Assembly: GCA_977006965.1 (NCBI GenBank)
Contig: OZ345375.1
Location: 1,364,001 to 1,428,000 of the forward strand
Direction of reading: 5' to 3'
Length of the DNA stretch: 64,000 nt
Origin: Phymatolithon calcareum
Lineage: Eukaryota; Rhodophyta; Florideophyceae; Hapalidiales
This document shows positions 10,346-19,603 of the stretch, piece after piece. How positions within the stretch are numbered: position 1 is the stretch's first letter; every line of letters starts with the position of its first letter. The position numbers and the translations under genes were made by a program. The notes under the pieces were generated by a model. It saw only the letters and a list, made by a program, of their open reading frames with translations, did no database searches and had not been told where the DNA came from.

Positions 10346-12523
10346 CTACCTAGACATGAGTAACTCAATGTATCTAGACCCAATGTGCGCCTTATCGCGT
10401 GTCGCCACAGCTCTCTGCGCATCTGCTACGTTTGCAAACGTGACCCATGCCTCACCACTAGCGCGACCATGACGATCTTTTCCCCTCGCAATACCCCCAG
10501 GAGCGATATCGAAACCGTCGAAAAACGCCCGAATGTCGTCTTCTGTCGACGTATACGGCAGTCCCCGCATGCGAACCACAGCACCGGTACGCGTTTTCCA
10601 ATCCACGTCCCCATTTCCAGACTCCTCCCAGTGGAGCCCGGAGCGCGTAAGATTTCGGTCTGCAAGAGCGACATCGCGCGCCTCGCGCGATGTGAATGCC
10701 ACACGCGCCACAAAATCCGTGCCTTTTTCGGACGACGTGCCCGATGGGCTTCCTGAGATTGTCACATCACTTGCAGTGATACCAAGCCCTGAAAACAACT
10801 TCGCTATTGACTCGACCGTCGCATCACTGTCAACATTCCGCGCCTGCAATGCGTACATAGGCGCCCCATTTGGATCGCCGTTTCCCCCTCCATTACTTCT
10901 CTGGGATGATGGCGACACGGATGACCCATCACCTGCCGTTCGCGAAGCTGAAGACGACCGCGACCTATTTCGCCCATTGCCCGGCATTCCCGCGTTTTGC
11001 TTCTGAATATCGTCGACCCCATTGCCCAAAGTGCTGCGCATTTCGCCCGCTGAACTGCGGCGGATACTTACGGTTGAACCGAGAAGCTGCGAACCCGTTC
11101 GCTGAAGGGCCTTTTTCGCCCATGTCTCCGACGTCAGCTGCACAAAGGCGTCACGACCCGTTGTGTTCCCTGTTGCGCCGTCGCTTGATGCCGTGAGAGG
11201 AACAAGATGAATGCCATTGCCAACCATCTCAATCCCATCGAATACTTGCAGCAGATCGTCCGGGGTGCAATCCCTGGGTAGCCCACTGACATGCACGACA
11301 TACGCGAGCCCCGTGGAACTCCCCGGTGCTGGTATCGGGCCACCACCATCTGACGAAGCATCACTGGCTTTTGGCACTCTTGTCGCAGCATCGCCCCCCT
11401 TAGCACCCGCTTCCATCGCCCCACCTCGTGCTACACCAACGCCATTTCGCGACGGCAAAGCATGCGGCATATACATTTGTCCACGCTGAGCAGCAGCCGC
11501 GGCGGCAGCGGCCTTATGGACGTGTGCATGAGCCTGATGTTGCTGATGCATAATGCGGCGCGCATCGGCACGACCGAGATGATTGGACATATCAGGCGGT
11601 GAGGATTTGAACACTTCAATATAGCGTCTGCCCATAACCTGTCTATGTTTTGCAAGAGCCATTTTGACAGCATCCTCTGTCTCCAGTTGGACAAATGCTT
11701 CACCAGTAGCCTTCCCGTGTGAATTACGGACAAAATGTATACCGGCCGGTACAATTGGAATAGGATGCAGGAACTTGACGATATCGATATCCGTGCAGGC
11801 CCATGGAAGTCCGCGCAGACGAACAATACCACCAACAGGAACTGCAGCAGCAACGGGACTTGCGACAGCAGGCACGCGCGATATAGCTGCAGTCCACTCA
11901 AACTCGGGAATGACATGCGGATTGGTAAATACATGTCCATCATAAAGCATTCGCGCGACTATTTGCGCAATCGCAATACACTCATCGATACCGGTGGCCG
12001 GCGGCGCGAGCGCAAGTCCAAGTGCGGCAACCATGGTATGTCGGTCACGCGGTCGCGGATAATTGGGATAACATGCGGCAAATTCTGCGCGCAGGTCGAA
12101 GAAGGCTCGAAAATGCGGCGCAAGAGACACAGCTTTTCGCGCAGCTTCGAGAAGTAGAAAATGCTGTACATCCCACGGACCATCGGTGAGAAGACAGAAC
12201 GTCTTCGCATGCGCCACAAAGGAGTGATACAAATATGCATCGAATTGTGCAACAGCTTCGCGAAGCGAGTTTGCAAACGCGACATCGACACCGAGTTCGC
12301 GCACCGCTTGCGGCGGGGGATTTACATTGGCATTCCATGCAGGGGCAACAAATATTTGTTTGTGATCCACTGTGACGCCGTGCGCAATGTCGTATACCAC
12401 CCAAGGCCAGTCGACGATCTCCTGACGGTTCGGGTCATTCATGTCATCACATGTTGTTTCCAAATCTACAATGACAAGATAGTCGAAGGCGTAGCCCGCG
12501 CCGGGTGGGCGCGCACCCGCCAT
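10346..12523 (-). CDS. ERI1-type DEDD exonuclease fused to hnRNP F/H-like RRMs
   Basis: A 725-aa single-exon protein from the ATG at 12523. Residues 14-210 match the ERI1/3'hExo exonuclease family, which trims small RNAs, histone mRNA ends and 5.8S rRNA. Visible are VDLETTCDD (first Asp/Glu), LLTDGPWDVQHFL (third acid) and TGIDECIAIAQIVARML (last Asp). The family's catalytic His, in the motif PHxGxDD, is replaced by Ala (PPATGIDE, codon near 11996-11998), so activity is doubtful. Three or four RRMs of the quasi-RRM hnRNP F/H type follow: VRLRGLPW (about 235), VVHVSGLPRDC (about 400), a degenerate one (about 555) and VRMRGLPYTSTEDDIR (about 650), with Ala/His- and Ser-rich linkers. It is probably an RNA-binding protein that uses the nuclease fold as a scaffold. 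Confidence 0.85.
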   Translation of the reverse strand: MAGARPPGAGYAFDYLVIVDLETTCDDMNDPNRQEIVDWPWVVYDIAHGVTVDHKQIFVAPAWNANVNPPPQAVRELGVDVAFANSLREAVAQFDAYLYHSFVAHAKTFCLLTDGPWDVQHFLLLEAARKAVSLAPHFRAFFDLRAEFAACYPNYPRPRDRHTMVAALGLALAPPATGIDECIAIAQIVARMLYDGHVFTNPHVIPEFEWTAAISRVPAVASPVAAAVPVGGIVRLRGLPWACTDIDIVKFLHPIPIVPAGIHFVRNSHGKATGEAFVQLETEDAVKMALAKHRQVMGRRYIEVFKSSPPDMSNHLGRADARRIMHQQHQAHAHVHKAAAAAAAAQRGQMYMPHALPSRNGVGVARGGAMEAGAKGGDAATRVPKASDASSDGGGPIPAPGSSTGLAYVVHVSGLPRDCTPDDLLQVFDGIEMVGNGIHLVPLTASSDGATGNTTGRDAFVQLTSETWAKKALQRTGSQLLGSTVSIRRSSAGEMRSTLGNGVDDIQKQNAGMPGNGRNRSRSSSASRTAGDGSSVSPSSQRSNGGGNGDPNGAPMYALQARNVDSDATVESIAKLFSGLGITASDVTISGSPSGTSSEKGTDFVARVAFTSREARDVALADRNLTRSGLHWEESGNGDVDWKTRTGAVVRMRGLPYTSTEDDIRAFFDGFDIAPGGIARGKDRHGRASGEAWVTFANVADAQRAVATRDKAHIGSRYIELLMSR

Positions 12524-12997
12524 GCCGCCACGCACAAGGGGGACGGCTGGTGCGCGCACTCTGTGCACGCGCTACATACACTCGCTGTGCGCGGGCGGCG
12601 GTGGTGTCGGTCGGTCGGTGATGGGAGAAGAATGGATACGATAGGATAGGATAAGACACGGAGGTTTTGCACGCACGTATAATGTTGGGTGGGACGAAGG
12701 GTTGGATTTTATGTTTTTTGCAAAATTTTCCGGGGCCCGGACTGAATTCAGGCAGTCGCTTACAGAACGTATGGGAACAGTGGGGTAATGGAGCATTTAG
12801 TGGTCATTTTTAGGGTTTCTTTGGGGGAAGTATCCAGCTATGACTGTGGTATCTCCGTGAACCACAAAGGCAGAGGCTGGGCAACGGCTCGCTCGGACGA
12901 TTTTTCATCTGCCTCTGATTATTAAGCATTTCTATCTCGCACGGCTGCAGATACCAACGCTATGGTGACACAAATATCTCACTTGGGGTCAACTCAA

Positions 12998-13082
12998 CGA
13001 ATCCGGTTCAGTTATGAACAGCTGGCCTGTGAACAGCATCATCATGTTACGAGGCCCGCTGTTCATTGCTGAACTGGATTCG
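12998..13082. repeat. Foldback, 30-bp arms, 25-nt loop
   Basis: 12998-13027 pairs with 13053-13082 at 26 of 30 positions. The loop itself repeats the GAACAGC word of the arms. Confidence 0.8.
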
Positions 13083-13297
13083 ATGTATTGGCGCACAACT
13101 CGGCGTGGCATATATATATCGATTTCCTATGGCACCTCTTGAGAAGAGTTGTCGTCCAATTCTGTCCGTCATTTCTCTTCTGCCGTTGGTGCACCGCTGA
13201 CGCATGCGGACGGTCATGTTATTGCGTTGATTGTATGGTAATGACGACGTTCACTTTGCAGATCACAAAAATTCGTTGAGCGTTTGATCTATTTCGA

Positions 13298-13699
13298 TCA
13301 CCGGGGCGATTCTGCGGCAGGCGATGCGCTGAGATCGATGCATGTATGTGCATTGATACAGTGCATGACGTCAGTAGTGTACATACCGTTCTTCGAGTGG
13401 GCGAAGCGATGCATCACGTAGACGTACAAGCTGAATGCGGCTCTTGAGTTGTCTTGCATCAGCACCTTGAATTCGGCTACTCTCTCTCGACTTCGCTCGT
13501 TTGTGAATGTATGCTGTGTGCCGAGCCATGATTGTGACCTTCCCAAAAAGTATGCAGCTGATGAACTCTTGAGACGCGGCATGCATCTTGCAGTATACCA
13601 GCTACCATGGGGGTAGCTCAGGTGGAGCACTACTGCAGTCAATCCGACAAACAGAAGGAAACATGTGAATCTTAAGATCTTCCCTGTGTAGGTCAACAT
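13298..13699 (-). CDS. Doubtful 133-aa ORF with N-terminal membrane segment
   Basis: It starts with an ATG and has a good hydrophobic stretch at residues 9-27 (LRFTCFLLFVGLTAVVLHL), which would act as a signal anchor. The rest has no recognisable motif and is rich in Arg, Ser and His. It could be a type II membrane protein fragment or a chance frame. Confidence 0.2.
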   Translation of the reverse strand: MLTYTGKILRFTCFLLFVGLTAVVLHLSYPHGSWYTARCMPRLKSSSAAYFLGRSQSWLGTQHTFTNERSRERVAEFKVLMQDNSRAAFSLYVYVMHRFAHSKNGMYTTDVMHCINAHTCIDLSASPAAESPR

Positions 13700-14137
13700 G
13701 TCTCATAGAAATTGTCGGCATCGTTCAGATATTTATATAGATTTCAGTTGCTTGATGCATTAACTTCAAGCTTTTATTCCCAGTCTATGTCAATTTCACA
13801 GGTGGATGGGTAAGGTATGTATGGTATCCATGGTCTTGAGCCCGACGTATCGTCAGAAAGGGCGGGGGCTACAGTAGCTTACTACTAGCCGAGACGGCGA
13901 CAACTGGTGCCCCCGACCAGAATTCACACTCTTTGCATAGTGTCCAGGATGTATGGATCTCTGGGCCGAGTAAAGCCGATACTGTAGAAAGATTCTAAAC
14001 GAGCTGCAAAAAACGTATAAATACGTTGTTTTACTACTGTAGATGTGTAAAATGCATCCAAACTCAACTCGAGCATTTAAAGACGTTTTTCATGCCTTTA
14101 ACCTCTACTCGTGCTTCCTCTGACGCGTTGATGCGTC

Positions 14138-14542
14138 TTATTCACATAGCGTATCAAGCGCTATACTGATCGGGCAGATGTTTGCACCGACAATCGTTTC
14201 TCTCAATTCTCCGCCGACAAAGATTAGGATTGTCGGCATCGCAGTTACTTTGTATTTAACGGCAATCGTCAAATGAACGTCAACATCAACTCTACAGAAC
14301 ATAGCAGAGTAATCTTTCGAGCACCGGGGAGAGCATCCGACAAGGGCCGCACCTGCCAAGGCGCAGCACAATTGTGCGGTCATACAGACAAGCAAGCATC
14401 ATCAGTAGACTGCATGTAACGGGGAAGCAGCACGCAAACAGACGAGAGCAACTTACCACATGGCGTACATAATGACGAGGACGGTCCGATTTTCTTCGAT
14501 CAGGGCGCTGAGTTCGGCTTCACTCTGAATTTCTTTCACCAT
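14138..14542 (-). pseudogene. Decayed thioredoxin copy
   Basis: A duplicate of the thioredoxin gene at 15256-15731. Exon 1 (14457-14542, MVKEIQSEAELSALIEEN..) ends with the same 86-nt length and GTAAGT donor, interrupting the active-site Trp codon. The acceptor CAG gives WCGPCRM, so the active site survives. About a dozen codons later the frame runs into TAG, while the downstream homology (FCRVDVD, TAMPT, ETIVGAN) continues in another frame to a stop at 14138. That frameshift between active site and C-terminal half makes it non-functional unless an unusual splice rescues it. Its parent is 0.7 kb away on the same strand. Confidence 0.7.
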
Positions 14543-15255
14543 GGTGATAGAACAGGTTAGTTGGTCACGTACTGATGTGTCGGTCGAGGTGCAGGCATCG
14601 AAGGGCACAGGGGCTTAGAGCTTCTCTTGGTTACAGTGCAGTGTTTGGAGAAGGGACGTCGAGAATTATTTCCGGAAGTCTGCTCTCTTTCTGTGTCATG
14701 CCATCGTGTTGGACGCTCGTCACTACTTTAGGCATCTGGTCCTCGGTACTGCGAAGCTGGAAACTGAACTTGACACCGAGTTTGGCCCGCAGAGGACGCA
14801 AAAGAGAGCACCAGAAGTACGCAATGGATGAACCTAACAACGCCATCTCTGCCGATATCACCGGCCCTGCTCCCTTATCGGCATATGATTACGTGGTCAC
14901 GCAGGAGCTGCCGCGTCGATAACTGGAGGTGATGCTATTTCGGGCAGGAAATTGCCTTACAAGTAGAAATGAATGGATTGGAGACATTATCATGCCTACA
15001 CATACATTACCTACCGTCCTGTCTAAGCTTCACACTATCACCATCGCCGCACGGACAAGAGAGAAGCAAACATTGCGTTTTTCCAGATCTAGTTTAGTTC
15101 CCAATATGTCACATCCGGTGCATTACAAATAAACCTACTGCCACAGGAGGCAAGAATTTTCGACATCACCACAACTAAAACTATCTTCATAGCAGCAGCA
15201 CATCCTAAGAAATCAACGTCATCGGCCTGCTCCTCTGCACCCCTGCTGGAGACAC
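14543..15255. other. Intergenic stretch between thioredoxin copies
   Basis: An open frame at 14575-14922 (plus) and its antisense shadow have no recognisable motif. I see nothing else supportable. Confidence 0.5.
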
Positions 15256-15731
15256 TTAAGAGGTCGAGGCTGCGGACTCGGCGGCAGACTCCACGGGAGT
15301 TGTGGTGGCGGGTTTGGCGGGCGGATTATTCGCAAGTGAAGTAACGCGCTGTGTGATCTTCGGAAGATTGGCACCAACAATAGTTTCGTTCACCACACCA
15401 TGGACAAAAATGCGGAAGGTCGGCATGGCGGTCACTTCATTTTCGGCAGTGATTTCCGGTTGGTTGTCAACGTTGACCTTGCAGAAGACAACCTTTCCGG
15501 CCAGCGTTTTCTCCAACTTCTCGATCTCTGGCGCGATTGCGCGACACGGTCCGCACCTGTCAAACACGAGCACCGATCAGTACGCTGCGCATACACCACA
15601 CCACACTACTACACGATGGAGTAGAGAGAGCGGGAGAAGACTTACCAGTCGGCGTAAAAGTCGACAACGACGATAGTGTTGTCCTTGATGACGGTAGCAA
15701 AGCTGTCCTTGCTAGTGATTAGCTGCACCAT
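15256..15731 (-). CDS. Thioredoxin (h-type), two exons
   Basis: A small dithiol oxidoreductase that reduces protein disulfides, probably cytosolic because no transit peptide is seen. Exon 1 is 15646-15731 and exon 2 is 15256-15556, separated by an 89-nt GTAAGT..CAG intron that splits the Trp codon of the active site. The product is 128 aa. The active site WCGPC is at residues 29-33, preceded by VVVDFYAD. The cis-Pro loop is TAMPT, followed by IFVHGVVNETIVGAN. The C-terminal tail after the fold is unusual: about 20 residues rich in Ala, Pro, Thr and Ser. Confidence 0.9.
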
Positions 15732-16603
15732 TGTGAAGAAGATTTTTCGGGCCTTGGTGACGGTAGGATGGTCTGGTGAAGTCTGGATCAGTCTCTGGAA
15801 TGGGAGGGGAGCGGAAACGTTATAAGGGTGCCCAGGTCCACTTGCTGAGAATGTGTGAGGTAGAAATGAGAGAAAAAAGGCGGCTGAAATACAGTTGTAT
15901 TTCGTCCGTTTCTCGTTGCGTGGCTCTTGGCGTAAGCAACGGTGTATATCTGAATCACACATGCAGTGTTGGCCCATCCCGGATCGCCCAATTGGTGCAC
16001 AGAACCCTGTTCCGAAAATATCTCGCAAATCCAATGCATCTTCTCTGCAGATGAGATGCATCGTGTGTGGCCATTCAGCGACAAGAGCATGCATCATGCA
16101 TTCTCGTTTCGCCAACAGGGTACACGCAGCTACCTCTCTTTAGACACGGCATGGACAACACAAGTAGAGTGCGGTGGTAGACATATTGTTGGCATTTTAC
16201 CGAGAGATCTAGTGCAGCCTGCGTGTGACACCGACGTGTACAGTATGATAGAAGACTCTTCAAGAGACAGTTCTGCACTCCAAAAGTCTACAGCTTATGC
16301 AGAGCGCTGCGAACAAAGGGTTTCGCAAACTCTTTGCCTTGTTGCTGCTGCATAGAGAAACCCTTGCAAAAGTTTCTGCTCTGAGCTACACTGTGCAAAT
16401 GCAGCCAACACTCAAGTTGGTTGCACAAAAGCTTCCAAATCCCAGTGGTGACAAACGGAGCCAAAGGCAAAATATTGAAATATTTTTGAAAAACCCGACT
16501 CTTTTGAGAAAACATTTAACGCTTTTTGCGACAATTTTTCCTCACATGGATTCGACCTCGCCGCCTGCGCCGCGCACCTGCGCAATTTTGCACCGGCAAA
16601 CCA
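15732..16603. other. Intergenic stretch
   Basis: Many short overlapping frames on both strands, none with motifs. It separates the divergent thioredoxin and YidD-like genes and must hold both promoters. Confidence 0.5.
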
Positions 16604-16963
16604 ATGGCTCTACAAAGACGACGACGCAATTCGTTCGCAGCGTGCGCGGTGTGTGCCCCAAGTTCTTCGAATCTGCTCCGCCCCCTATTTTATTCTCCAC
16701 TCGAGCGCCTTTCGCGCGATGCACTACTCTCCATCCTGCACGGATACCGCAACCACATATCTCCAGGCATGCTGCCAAACTGTAGATTCGTGCCCTCATG
16801 CTCCGTCTACATGATCCAGAGCATTGAAAAGTTTGGCTCTGTTCGCGGCTTAATTCTCAGCGTCTGGCGACTGATCCGATGTAATCCCACCGGCGGCCGC
16901 GGCGTCGATGAACCAGAATGGCCACCTGTTGGGTATCACGCAGGTCGTTTCCATGACCTATAG
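16604..16963 (+). CDS. YidD-like membrane-insertion factor, probably plastid-targeted
   Basis: The C-terminal 70 residues carry the YidD signature: HGYRNHISPGMLPNCRFVPSCS, then Y..QSIEKFGSVRG, then RLIRCNPTGGRGVDEP. Bacterial YidD helps YidC insert membrane proteins; the plastid counterpart would work beside Alb3 at the thylakoid. The ATG at 16604 gives 119 aa. Its first 45 residues are basic and rich in Ser and Ala (MALQRRRRNSFAACAVC), as for organelle targeting. The Cys pair of the family is present. It is separated by only 27 bp from the remains of the convergent RING-BRCT pseudogene. Confidence 0.85.
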   Translation: MALQRRRRNSFAACAVCAPSSSNLLRPLFYSPLERLSRDALLSILHGYRNHISPGMLPNCRFVPSCSVYMIQSIEKFGSVRGLILSVWRLIRCNPTGGRGVDEPEWPPVGYHAGRFHDL

Positions 16964-16990
16964 CCTGTTCCAAAATCATTCCATGTACCT

Positions 16991-18001
16991 TCACACCACC
17001 AGAACGTCCTCAATTATGGACTCTCCTAGTGTACCACGCATTGTTTCCGCGAGTACATCCATAGGAGGTGGACACGCTCGTGATACAAGGCTGTCTACGT
17101 CTCTCAGCACCGCTTCAACACCACACTATGCGCATTGCTTGACGACCGCCTCTGGCCCAATTGCGTATGTGTCTCTCCGAAGATCAGGCATAACGTGCAC
17201 GGAGAACCGTGTTTTGTCTGAAAACGATCAATCTCCAGCGCCCTTGGGGAGAACCGTGGCATCGCCCGAGCGCAGCCAATTCAGGACATCCGTCCCGTGA
17301 ATCCCTGTATCGCAGTCGAGAAACACGGCAACATTCGCAAAAACTGGCCGCGACGGCTTCGGGGGTCTAGACGCCAAGAAAGGTCCAAATGAGAGCCAGC
17401 GATGGCGCACAGAGTATGCCTCCGCCCACGTCACGTCAACGGTCGGTGCATCTTGCGCAAGTGCATAATGCACAGTGTGTGTGCGTGCGGCGAACTCGCA
17501 GCGCCCGCCAAGGGCGGTTAGCAACACGGTGGCAGGTTGAACACCATCTAATTCGACTGCAATAGCGCCTAATTCTCGTAGCGCGTGTTGTGCAAAAACA
17601 TGCAATGCAGATTCCACACCCGTTATGCATACGCGCATCTGCGGTGGAGGGGTTGGCCCGACACCATTCTCTTCATCGGTTTCTTCTTCTTCGTGTGAGT
17701 CTGAGATACAGACCTCGCTATCGCGTGGTGCACGGTGGGTGGAGGGTAAGCAAGTTGATTGCGGAGATGCATCGACTGTCGAACGCATGGCAACGGCTGC
17801 GGTCGCATTATCTTGCACGGTGTGGTCCTCGCATAGATGGACTGGACGAGGTGGTATGCGGCAAGTTCTGACCATACAGGCGGCTAGAGAGGTGTGGGCA
17901 GTGGCATCCCGCGCTGCTGGAAGGCAAGCCTTCGCAGACTGACCCATACCATTTAGAGCGCCCATGGCGCTTAACTGAAGAGACGAATGATCTTTAAGCA
18001 T
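16991..18001 (-). pseudogene. RING-less BRCT protein gene, copy A, with two in-frame stops
   Basis: One frame of 337 codons from the ATG at 18001 to a TGA at 16991, interrupted by an in-frame TGA (17228-17230) and TAG (17126-17128). The first part has an acidic EEEETDEEN linker and a BRCT-like domain (MRVCITGVESALHVFAQHALRELGA.., then VDVTWAEAYSV). A second BRCT-like stretch starts at PVFANVAVFLDCDTG. Coding-like sequence continues past the first stop (SVHVMPDLRRDTYAIGPEAVVKQCA), so both stops look like later damage. Compared with copy B, the RING finger was cleanly deleted: ARDATA joins straight to SLAACMV. The ancestor was probably a RING-BRCT ubiquitin ligase of BRCA1/BARD1 type; that identity is inferred. 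Confidence 0.65.
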
Positions 18002-18267
18002 GAACGCAGGGCCGACTTAGGGGAGGATCTGGCTCTTCGGATTTCAGCCATTGCGATGCCGAGACGTGCTCCCGCGCGAAAAGCTGACTCAAACAAGTTT
18101 AAAATATTCCCTGGAAGTAAAAATATTATCTATTTCTGACACACCTTGTACTGATCCAATGCGCAGAACGTTGCAGACCCAAGGCTGTTCATGAAGCCCA
18201 CGATGGCAATCAGAGTTCTTGATGCTGTAAAAATGGTAATAATTTTGTCAACCGAGCTGTTGCTCGG

Positions 18268-18297
18268 TGTGACTTTAAGTTTACACTTGAAGTCACA
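18268..18297. repeat. Foldback in duplicated promoter, 12-bp arms
   Basis: 18268-18279 pairs with 18286-18297 with one mismatch. A second perfect hairpin (ACCGAGC/GCTCGGT, 18251-18268) touches it. The right arm aligns with the paralogous promoter near 20782-20800; the left arm looks like its inverted copy. Confidence 0.65.
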
Positions 18298-18496
18298 TCA
18301 CATTCAAGCTCGTCCTCTAGAGGAAGAACCCTTGCTCCACCGGGCAAACGAATGAAAACACTCAGCATTTTCTGCCTATTTCTTCTTGATCTCGGCCATG
18401 GGCCACTGACAATGGTACGTCATGAAATGCTTTTGCATTTCTAGTAGTCCATGAAAGAAACGGGGCAGAAGAGGAAGGAAAATTTTTCATATTTTC

Positions 18497-18566
18497 GTTC
18501 GACAAGACTTGGATATTTATTCCCCTCGAAGGGAATAAATATCCACCAGTACCATGATGGTCGAAC
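18497..18566. repeat. Foldback in duplicated promoter, perfect 14-bp core
   Basis: GGATATTTATTCCC (18511-18524) is exactly inverted at 18531-18544. Outer 7-bp arms pair 18497-18503 with 18560-18566. The right arm aligns with AGCATAAATAGCC..CTCGAA of the paralogous region near 21001-21036; the left core arm has no counterpart there. Confidence 0.75.
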
Positions 18567-18699
18567 ATCCTAAGGAAGGCTATTTATTCCACTCTGACTG
18601 CATGCCGTATACCACGTAGACCTTCAACCGACCATTCACATTACAAAATTCGTTGCAGCACAGCCATTAAACCTCAAAGGATGTTATAGTATTTATAAT

Positions 18700-19010
18700 C
18701 GGTTCACAAAAGAGCGATAGCCGAAGAAGCAAGAGAGCACTCAATGCCGGTGATACAATGGATTAAGGACCGTCGCTGGGGATGGTTAGGATATGTTCTA
18801 TGCATGGATGAGAATAGGCTCGTCCGCAGGATACTACTACAATGCGTACCCGCCACATACGCCTCTCTCCCTGGCGATATACCAATCAAGATATCGAATC
18901 GGCCATAACAAACGCCTTCGACCTCAGCAAGTAGAATCACATGAAGCCTTCTAGACGTGCTAGCCTGTTAGGGGAATAAAGTAATCATCATCATCATCGG
19001 TTCAGTCCGT
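18700..19010 (+). mobile_element. 5'-truncated LINE (non-LTR retrotransposon) 3' end
   Basis: Plus-strand reading from about 18715 gives EEAREHSMPVIQWIKDRRWGW and LGYVLCMDENRLVRRILL, the C-terminal signature of LINE reverse transcriptase proteins (WLGHVLRM..R..L). A stop follows. The 3' end reads GGGAATAAAG, then a run of ATC triplets (18987-18998), a typical LINE tail. A short candidate target-site duplication, ATCGGTTCA, lies at about 18698-18706 and 18996-19004. The insert sits between the duplicated promoter and the kinase fragment of copy A. Confidence 0.7.
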
Positions 19011-19031
19011 GGTCTTTGCCTTAGGAAGCAT

Positions 19032-19080
19032 GCTCTCGACATCACCCCACCATGCAGCATGCCGGCGTGACGTCGAGAGC
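19032..19080. repeat. Foldback at the kinase-fragment start, 14-bp arms
   Basis: 19032-19045 pairs with 19067-19080 with one mismatch around a 21-nt loop. The right arm (GAGAGCAAG..) aligns with AGAGCAAGCATGG at the intact kinase start (about 21164-21176), so the left arm appears to be the inverted copy. Confidence 0.7.
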
Positions 19081-19103
19081 AAGATTCATGCTCGCAAAAA
19101 CTA

Positions 19104-19192
19104 GCATCCAATCAAGACCTCGCTGCCTTCCATCCTCCTCGTCTCACAATGAGGCACGGAGAATGGAAGGCGGCGAGGCCGTGCTTGGATGC
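19104..19192. repeat. Foldback made of kinase coding sequence, 42-bp arms
   Basis: 19104-19145 pairs with 19151-19192 at 34 of 42 positions across a 5-nt loop. The left arm is collinear with the kinase 5' coding region (about 21194-21230). The right arm is an inverted copy absent from the intact gene. At some mismatches, for example the CGCCGCCTTCC word, the right arm agrees with the intact gene where the left arm does not. Confidence 0.85.
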
Positions 19193-19491
19193 CAGTTGAG
19201 CCTCTCACTACACGCTGCGCCGAAAAACTGGAAAGGGAGCCTCTGCCGCCGTCTTTCATGCGTTATGCGAACCGTTCGATGAGCACGTTGCTGTCAAGGT
19301 GATCGATCTTGAGTAGTTCTAGTCGTCGCTGGAGCACGTCGTTCGCGAAATTCAAGTGATGAGTTTGCCCTCCCATCTGAATATCGTCCCGTTCTCTACG
19401 GCATTCGTGAAAAGCAACAAGCTGTGGATCGTCATGCCGCTTGTCTCCGGTGGCTCAGTACGGGATTTGATACACATCGTGGATGCTTCTG

Positions 19492-19534
19492 ATCGTTTAG
19501 GTGGTGGTAGTTAAACTACCTCCACCTATACGAT
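19492..19534. repeat. Foldback, 21-bp arms, 1-nt loop
   Basis: 19492-19512 pairs with 19514-19534 with two mismatches. It interrupts the kinase fragment exactly where homology to the intact copy is lost. Confidence 0.75.
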
Positions 19535-19603
19535 GCATCGTATGTGGAAATTGCCAGTGCATGGCCCCTTGCTCGCGTTGAACGGCGATGAGTGTATTGG
19601 TTA

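Larger units (their letters stand above)
12524..14137. other. Intergenic stretch with one foldback and one doubtful ORF
   Basis: No solid gene. The foldback at 12998-13082 and an unassigned minus-strand frame at 13298-13699 are the only structured items. TACAGTAG and TACTACTAG words cluster at about 13865-13890. Confidence 0.55.
18002..18640. promoter_or_regulatory. Copy A of the duplicated bidirectional promoter region
   Basis: 18290-18640 aligns over most of its length with 20790-21110, the region in front of the intact kinase. Shared anchors are TCACATCAC, the ATTTTCGTTCGACA word, and GGAAGGCTATTTATTCC followed by TCTGACTGCAT. Copy A differs by carrying two foldbacks (18268-18297 and 18497-18566) absent from copy B. 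Confidence 0.6.
19085..19603 (+). pseudogene. Copy A kinase fragment
   Basis: A broken duplicate of the first third of the kinase at 21173-23959. Recognisable are RRKTGKGASAAVFHALCEP, VAVKVIDLE, REIQVMSLPSHLNIVPFSTAF and LWIVMPLVSGGSVRDLIH. Two TAG codons stand where the intact copy has Trp and Gln (about 19311-19319). The homology breaks at about 19490, resumes briefly at 19558-19605 (the ATGGCCCC.. and GGCGATGAGTG.. words, matching 21808-21848), and ends in the foldback at 19604-19685. The interval equivalent to 21500-21800 is deleted. Confidence 0.8.

Noticed and set aside
13298-13699. Possible type II membrane protein as a firm gene
   Set aside because: Only the hydrophobic start is convincing; listed at low confidence and not used in any finding.
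14575-14922. 115-codon plus-strand frame between the thioredoxin copies
   Set aside because: No recognisable sequence; the antisense frame is equally open, so chance is likely.
16540-16570. tRNA B-box-like GGTCGAATCC on the minus strand
   Set aside because: No A-box or cloverleaf could be built around it; it sits in the YidD-like 5' region.
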